Source: Acropora yongei (Eukaryota; Cnidaria; Anthozoa; Scleractinia; Acroporidae). From it: a stretch of 12,500 nt of DNA. Made by a program: the position numbers and the translations under genes. This document shows positions 8,125 to 12,500 of this stretch, in pieces; position 1 is the first letter of the stretch; each line of letters begins with the position of its first letter. The stretch is taken from assembly GCA_014634225.1 (NCBI GenBank), contig BLFN01000803.1, positions 3,104,118 through 3,116,617 on the forward strand. Direction: 5' to 3'. Under the pieces are notes generated by a model. The model made no database searches, was not told where the DNA came from, and saw nothing but the letters and a program-made list of their open reading frames with translations.

Positions 8125-8475
8125 GTGGGATGTGAGAGCTTCAACATTAATTGCGCGCATCAACAGCCATATTCAGGCCAAAGTGGGGGAATGCTGAATA
8201 ATAGCACGAACAATTTCACGCTGAAATGGCTAGCAGGCACTAGGGTTACGCGCTGCTATGGATGCGGGGGTGACATACAAAATGCTCCGCTTGATGCTCC
8301 CGACGATTTTATCATAGTATTTAAGGACATTCGTCGTTATCGTGTCAAACATACAAGGCAACTTCATTGCACAAATACACCACAAAATGTGCATTTTCAT
8401 CTTCGGGTCGCTTGCTCATTTTACGGGACGTTGTCTTTTGGTTCCCATGGAATTTGCGCCACGTTTTCGTTTTGA
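8125..8475 (+). pseudogene. Fragment of a Cys/His protein, probably transposon-related
   Basis: A 116-codon frame contains FTLKWLAGTRVTRCYGCGGD, then APDDFIIVFKDIRRYR and QNVHFHLRVAC. The CxxC followed by HxH...C resembles a zinc-binding module. From memory, similar CYGC..PPDD..QNVHYH modules occur in multicopy cnidarian proteins linked to transposons; this is recall, not a search. The start ATG follows directly on unrelated sequence and the end after VAC loses the pattern, so I read it as a truncated fragment. It may have entered with, or disrupted, the adjacent kinase copy. Confidence 0.4.
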
Positions 8476-9139
8476 GCATTTTAACCGGCTCACATCTGAG
8501 TTTGGGTGGACCCCGTAGTCGTGTTTAAGTCACGGCCAAGGAGGTTTTGTTTGATTCGCATCTACGCTTGAGAGCATAGGGGTTAGTAGAATTTTTTGCA
8601 CTTTATCTGCACCCCGTTTCGTTTCGTCGTCAGACTTCTAACGTTGAGAAGCTAGTTAACCATGCTGTCCCGTACTGTAGTCAGTTTAAGAAAAGAGGAC
8701 GAAACATTGGGCGTAATGAGCAAAAGCAATACTCTGCTCGTGCGTTTTACATTTTGATACATTTCTTTACCGTCCTCTCCAAAGCAACAACGTGAAATGA
8801 CCAAACCTTAGGTTTTCTCGAGAAGTTGACCGTATGACGTTTCATTAACGGGTGTTCTTGTCGCTTACTGCTGTTGCAACCGTTATATTTCAAATGCCAC
8901 ATGATCGTGACATAAATTTCCCGATGTCGGGGCCACCAGAATGTCAACAATAAATCTGGTACATTTAGAAGACATGCACGACATGCAGATCATTGCTACT
9001 GTTTTAATCATGAATTGTCTGTTGTCGCAGGCCGAAAACGATATTACCAGTGTCTTTTGATGCTACTTAAGGGCTGTTGTTGTTGTTGTTTAATGATAAA
9101 TAAAGTTGACATCAAATGCCCAATCACCAAGAAGACGTT
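8476..9139. other. Region without a supported gene
   Basis: A 67-codon minus-strand ORF at 8747-8950 is unrecognised. A short (TTG)n run lies at about 9075-9090, and AATAAA occurs at 9099-9104 on the plus strand without an identified gene. Confidence 0.5.
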
Positions 9140-9341
9140 TTCCCTTTTTTAAAGATTCCCTGCTTTAAAGATTCGCCATTTTAAAGATTCCCGCTTTAAA
9201 AGATTTCCCGTTTTAAAAATTCCCGCTTTTAAAGATTCCACATTATTAAAGATTCCCGCTTTTAAAGATTCCCATTTTAAAGATTCCCCGTTCCCCATTC
9301 CCCATTCCCATTCTTACATTCTCCGTTCCCGCTTTTAAAGC
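9140..9341 (-). repeat. Right minisatellite array, inverted copy of the 5310-5881 family
   Basis: Read on the minus strand from 9341, it has the same order as the left array: TTTAAAAGCGGGAAC, GGAGAATGT, GGGAATGGGG runs, GGGGAACGGGGAATC, then GGGAATCTTTAAAAGC-like units. It has only one higher-order unit, about 200 bp. Minus-strand G tracts at 9286-9309 (CCCC, CCCC, CCCC, CCC on the plus strand with 3-base spacing) are another quadruplex candidate. Confidence 0.88.
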
Positions 9342-9352
9342 CTACAACACAG

Positions 9353-10335
9353 CGCAGTTTTTGACTGACAAATCTCTTCATTGGTTTTCTACCTTCATGA
9401 ATTACTTGTGTTGGAAAAGTGAAAAGAGAAGACATCGAGAAAAAAAGTGTTGGAAACGCTAGGATATTATATTTATATTTGATTTCATGCTGAGTCTTGA
9501 AATTTCTTTTGCGTTTTCGCTATTTCCAGACTCGGTGATTCTGTTTTGAAGTCGAAACGAATGAAGCACCGAATTTCAATAAGGAGGGTCATCAGGAATA
9601 GTTTTCCATTACGAAAACGACTATCGACGCAGGATAATTGAACGCCAAGAACAGCCAAGAAAAAAAGCACTTCTCTGCCAACTTAAATATGAAACACTGA
9701 GTTCGGTTCCAAACTTAGCAAATATTTTCCATGGCAAATTCGTTAAAAAAATTCAATAACGATATCAAGGAGTAGATTTCCCTTCTAGTTCTAGCTATAA
9801 ATTCCACTGCTCTTTCAAGACCCGAAGCGGAAATTTCAGTTTTCATTGCAAAGTGAAGAATAGCATATGATGGACAACGAATTACCTTGGCTGAGATGTC
9901 GAATTTCCTTGTGTTTCTGAATCTGTACCGAAGCAATATTTCCATAATTTATAAGATACAATAAAACTGCACCAAAATACACCGATTACCATCTTGGCAC
10001 TTTGTTGCGAACTTTTAACTTACGCGAAGTTACGTCACAGTCGTAAAGTGAGCGCGCGCTATAAATTAATTTACAAATGCGCATGCTCGGGGTAATCAAA
10101 CCGTAACGACCGTAACATGACACTGCGGTCCCGCAACATCCCTTAACATCACGTTTTCCGGGATATACAGACGGGTAACGTTGCAAATGTTCCCTGGTAA
10201 AGAAAACCAGTTCTTGATTACAGTTCACGATTACAGTTACCAACCAGCGGTGGGCGGTGCCATCAATCCCTTTCTTTGGAAGCTTGGCGCATTAACTCTG
10301 GCCACGCTCCCCTGAACCGTGTTGATGGCGACCTT
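9353..10335. other. Region without a supported gene
   Basis: Three minus-strand ORFs of 61-85 codons (9485-9670, 9715-9945, 9986-10243) show no recognisable domain. CGC|GTAAGT on the minus strand near 10019 is donor-like but was not linked to an acceptor. The unique character of the sequence suggests ordinary intergenic or intronic DNA. Confidence 0.45.
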
Positions 10336-10343
10336 TTACATGA

Positions 10344-10394
10344 CCAACCTCGTTCCCAGGGAACGGGAAGGAGAGGCCCCTGGGAACGAGGTTG
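10344..10394. mobile_element. 51-bp foldback element with 17-bp perfect inverted repeat
   Basis: CAACCTCGTTCCCAGGG at 10345-10361 is the exact reverse complement of 10378-10394, with a 16-base loop. Flanks are TTACATGA (10336-10343) and TTACACGA (10395-10402), matching 7 of 8, as an old 8-bp hAT-type target duplication would. One extra C at 10344 makes the left boundary uncertain. It is probably a minimal internally deleted MITE. Confidence 0.65.
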
Positions 10395-10402
10395 TTACAC
10401 GA

Positions 10403-10777
10403 AACCTATCTACACCTCATTAATAAAATCGAACGCCTATTAGTAAGTGTAAGAAGGGGTGGTATAGCAGCTCTTATTCACTCCCGATGAAGAAACTAGA
10501 CTAGAATATCGAAACGTTTCATGAATCCAAAGTAGCGTCAAAATTTGTCTGATCGCCAGGTTTGATAACCCTGTGAAATATATAACCCTGAACGTACTGC
10601 TAACATCGCTGTTTTGAACGATTAATTTGCGCAGCTTTACGGTGATGCTTAATGGGTAATGGGATTCTTCATGACGTTATTCTATTTCTTACACTTTTGG
10701 AAAAAAGTGGGCAAATGTTAGAACTTGAGTTCATTTCGGTTTAGCTTAGAGATTCTTGTCCTTTCTTTGTTTTTTAG
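10403..10777. other. Region without a supported gene; possible retroelement remnant
   Basis: CCCGATGAAGAAACTAGACT followed by CGAAACGTTTC (about 10487-10524) resembles a GATGAAG...CGAAACGT motif found beside reverse-transcriptase elements of the Penelope kind in animal genomes (recall). No coding remnant is visible next to it. Confidence 0.3.
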
Positions 10778-10927
10778 GTGATGAAATACAGGAATGAGCA
10801 TCTCCGTCGATTAACTTGTCTCAGATGTCGTAAGCATTGTCAGGCCTGCATGTTACGTCAAGATCAGACCAGACTATGGTTGAGAAGCTTTTGGCCAAAG
10901 ATGAGTTGGTTTGCACGGCTACCTTGA
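10778..10927 (+). CDS. Weak terminal-exon candidate with paired cysteines
   Basis: TTTCTTTGTTTTTTAG ending at 10777 is a very good acceptor. The frame after it opens VMKYRNEHLRRLTCLRCRKH and continues CQACMLRQDQTRLWL to TGA at 10925-10927. It has two closely spaced cysteine pairs (CLRC and CQAC) with many Arg/Lys residues, as in a small zinc-binding or nuclear-receptor-like hinge, but no family is recognised. GTAAGC at about 10830 inside it could instead be a donor, giving a shorter exon. No partner exon was found. Confidence 0.25.
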   Translation: MMKYRNEHLRRLTCLRCRKHCQACMLRQDQTRLWLRSFWPKMSWFARLP

Positions 10928-11478
10928 CTTGGGGTGTGACTCTACCAGCTCATGTTGTTGCTATTAGGGTCTGATTAATACTTTAAGGTCTTTTCTATGG
11001 ATTACGATTATGCTTCAGAATCTTGCGCGTACGCACGCCATTTTTTCCCAGTTGAATCACTTTGCGTGTTGCTGACACTTTGCGCGTTGTGGCGTGACAC
11101 ACAAACTTACAGGGGAATATTTGTCTAATCAGCAGTCTTGGAAACGTTGAGCCTGATATAGTGAGCACTACGCATTCGGCTTTTTGCTCGTTCATTCCAT
11201 TGTTAAACTACAAGGGATTAAAAGTCCTTAATCTGATTTACGAATTCCTTCTGTGAATACATCTAGCAAGGCTCCTTCCATTGTTGAACTATTTTTTTTG
11301 TTGTTGTATTGTCAGCATATCGGCATTGTCTCTCAGGTTTTCTTCAAAAAGTTCAACGAGAGTTGATGCCTGCTTGCCTGCTTTAAGAAGAAGTACTGAC
11401 CATACTGTCGCATTCACAAGAGTTTGATCAACTTAGACTAGGCTTGCTTCTAAAACCAGTTGAACTATCCACTACCAC
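10928..11478. other. Region without a supported gene
   Basis: A 66-codon minus-strand ORF at 10995-11195 is unrecognised. A near-direct repeat, CACTTTGCGTGTTG then CACTTTGCGCGTTG, lies at about 11060-11090. A T/TTG-rich run is at about 11290-11310. Confidence 0.45.
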
Positions 11479-11517
<39 letters not shown>

Positions 11518-11534
11518 TATGTCACGGCATTTTT

Positions 11535-11578
<44 letters not shown>

Positions 11579-11745
11579 GGGCAGTTCCGGTCCAGTCACG
11601 CAGTGTCGTCAATTAGTGTCTTGTGATTGGTTATGGAACTCCCACGGGAGTGTCATTCAAAGTAGATTCAATCTAAAAATTAATCGGTCTATGAAAACGC
11701 CGTGACAGAAATATAGTGGAGTTGCAAGCTCCTGCTCATAGGCTC
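11479..11745. mobile_element. MITE with about 75-bp inverted arms
   Basis: The left arm (11479-11554) and the reverse complement of the right arm (11673-11745) both begin GAGCC(G/T)ATGAGCAGGAG, continue CTTGCAACTCC, share GTCACGGC in the middle and end ATTTTTAG. The 118-base centre holds no gene. No clean target duplication is evident. It ends 16 bases before the next element. Confidence 0.75.
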
Positions 11746-11761
11746 CTGCCACTACATAAGG

Positions 11762-11928
11762 CAGTGGCGGATCCAGACCTTGAGCTAAGGGGGCGGCGCC
11801 GATTTTTTTGAGTGTGTGAATCCAACTGCCAGCTTTTCTTCCTTCTACGTTTTTTCATTATTTATTTATTTATTTTTGCCAAAATAAAGGGGGGGGGGGG
11901 CGGGCCCCCTCCCCTAGATCCGCCACTG
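11762..11928. mobile_element. 167-bp MITE with CAGTGGCGGATC termini
   Basis: The left end CAGTGGCGGATCCAG (11762-11776) and right end CTAGATCCGCCACTG (11914-11928) match in inverted orientation at 14 of 15. The interior carries G/C-rich subterminal blocks, a TTTA-rich stretch (about 11856-11877) and 12 consecutive Gs (11889-11900). A CAG...CTG end of this kind suggests a hAT-like non-autonomous element. Flanking bases show no exact 8-bp duplication. Confidence 0.75.
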
Positions 11929-11988
11929 TAAAGGACTTATGCGGAGGGGAAACGCTTTGCACCCTTCGAACAACTCCTTCCTTGCCTT

Positions 11989-12175
11989 TCAAAGCGATAA
12001 TTTCCCTTTTGCCGTGAAGTGAATCATATTTTGAAGCCCACAAAGTAAACTCATAATGCAGGTGCAAAGCGCGGGAAGAAAAATGAGGGAGAGAGTTTCT
12101 ATGGAATACCACTCAACAGTGAGCGGTTTGTTTATTAATTTAGAAATTTGGCATGGGATGCATGGGAATGTAATC
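11989..12175 (-). CDS. Possible second exon of a small unrecognised gene
   Basis: Acceptor TTGTTTGATGCAG ends at 12176. In the phase left by the exon at 12270-12322 the frame stays open 61 codons to TGA (11991-11989). It includes EWYSIETLSLIFLPALC and TCIMSLLCGLQNM, a hydrophobic stretch that could be a membrane segment. A second acceptor, TTTATGATTTTGCAG ending at 12200, is stronger but in this phase meets a stop after two codons. It instead opens a different frame, CDDLFDAGLHSHASHAKFLN, which stops at a TAA beside AATAAA. The models exclude each other. Confidence 0.22.
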
Positions 12176-12269
12176 CTGCATCAAACAAGTCATCACAGCC
12201 TGCAAAATCATAAACCAACAAACAAAGTTTTAGTATAAAACATTTAACAAATTGACGCCAGTCTTTTAC

Positions 12270-12322
12270 CTGTCTGTCCTATTTGAGAAGGAAAAGTAGC
12301 GAAGGAGACGATTCAAAGCCAT
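12270..12322 (-). CDS. Possible first exon with mitochondrial-presequence-like start
   Basis: ATG in the context CACAATGGC opens MALNRLLRYFSFSNRTD and then AG|GTAAAA, a usable donor in phase 2. Arg at regular spacing, hydrophobic residues and no acidic residue before position 17 resemble a mitochondrial targeting peptide. The downstream exon is uncertain (see 11989-12175). No family is recognised. Confidence is low because the peptide is only 17 codons. Confidence 0.3.
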
Positions 12323-12500
12323 TGTGAAATCATTTTCAAGTCTTTAAGACAACCGACGTTCAATCACTCAACACTCAATCAAATCTCATTTGCGCCAAAC
12401 TATTGTCATAGAATTGCACTGGCTAATTCTTTGACTAAATTTAAAATGACAGTTATCTCAAAAACTTGGAAATGAAGTCATGATGGCTTTCCTGGAAAAT

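Larger units (their letters stand above)
5309..9341. mobile_element. Possible Foldback-type composite element bounded by inverted minisatellites
   Basis: The two ends carry the same tandem-repeat family in opposite orientation (5310-5881 and 9140-9341). Both outer ends share the order GGCT..TTTTAAA or TTTAAAA, GCGGGAAC, GGAATGT, a GGGAATGG run, then GAATCTTTAAAA units. Immediately outside lie CTACAATACAG (5298-5308) and CTACAACACAG (9342-9352), direct repeats matching 10 of 11. Drosophila Foldback elements have terminal inverted repeats made of short tandem repeats and 9-bp target duplications, and related MULEs duplicate 9-11 bp. Inside are a broken kinase copy and a Cys/His fragment but no transposase that I can see. 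The alternative is two independent minisatellite insertions. The predicted PAM2-gene exon at 5959-6054 lies inside, which weighs against one model or the other. Confidence 0.45.

Noticed and set aside
10487..10524. Hammerhead ribozyme (GATGA...GAAAC order)
   Set aside because: The core reads CCGATGA instead of CTGATGA and no convincing stem II or III forms. Kept only as a possible retroelement-associated motif.
1..12500. tRNA, rRNA or bacterial operon features
   Set aside because: Scanning for T-loop motifs (GGTTCGAATC-like) gave no supported cloverleaf. Introns, poly(A) signals and animal transposons rule out a bacterial reading.

Overview
The window reads as animal nuclear DNA, most likely from a cnidarian such as a stony coral or sea anemone. 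It is AT-rich, its coding parts are broken by GT..AG introns, poly(A) signals are present, and it is dense in short inverted-repeat transposons and minisatellites. The placement rests on general character and on remembered resemblance of the kinase remnant to cnidarian kinase families; no search was run.

Layout. 1-1270 is mostly non-coding and holds a 635-bp MITE with 92-bp terminal inverted repeats and TA on each side. 1273-2180 has one weak exon candidate. The main gene lies on the minus strand: a large terminal coding exon (5174 to 2327) with a poly(A) signal at 2180-2185. It encodes an acidic, apparently disordered protein with ten 24-residue repeats, two good and one weak PAM2 motif (the peptide that binds the MLLE domain of cytoplasmic poly(A)-binding protein), and an Arg-rich tail. 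A phase-compatible upstream exon is proposed at 6054-5959. The intron between them is largely filled by a G-rich minisatellite.

5309-9341 is bounded by two copies of one minisatellite family in opposite orientation, and an imperfect 11-bp direct repeat lies just outside both. This is what a Foldback-type composite transposon would look like. Inside are a TATA box touching a consensus NF-kappaB site (6336-6352), a short first exon starting MGNADESEEQ (6451-6542), a broken TKL/RIPK-like kinase remnant (about 7291-8057) and a fragment of a Cys/His protein (8125-8475). The proposed upstream exon of the PAM2 gene also lies inside these limits, so the two models compete unless the exon was acquired from the element.

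9342-12500 is mainly non-coding. It holds a tiny foldback element with an 8-bp target-site-like duplication (10336-10402), two neighbouring MITEs (11479-11745 and 11762-11928) and two weak exon candidates (10778-10927 plus strand; 12322-11989 minus strand).

Functionally, only the PAM2 protein looks intact: a probable partner of poly(A)-binding protein in cytoplasmic mRNA translation or decay. The kinase locus looks dead. No RNA genes, CRISPR arrays or bacterial features were seen.
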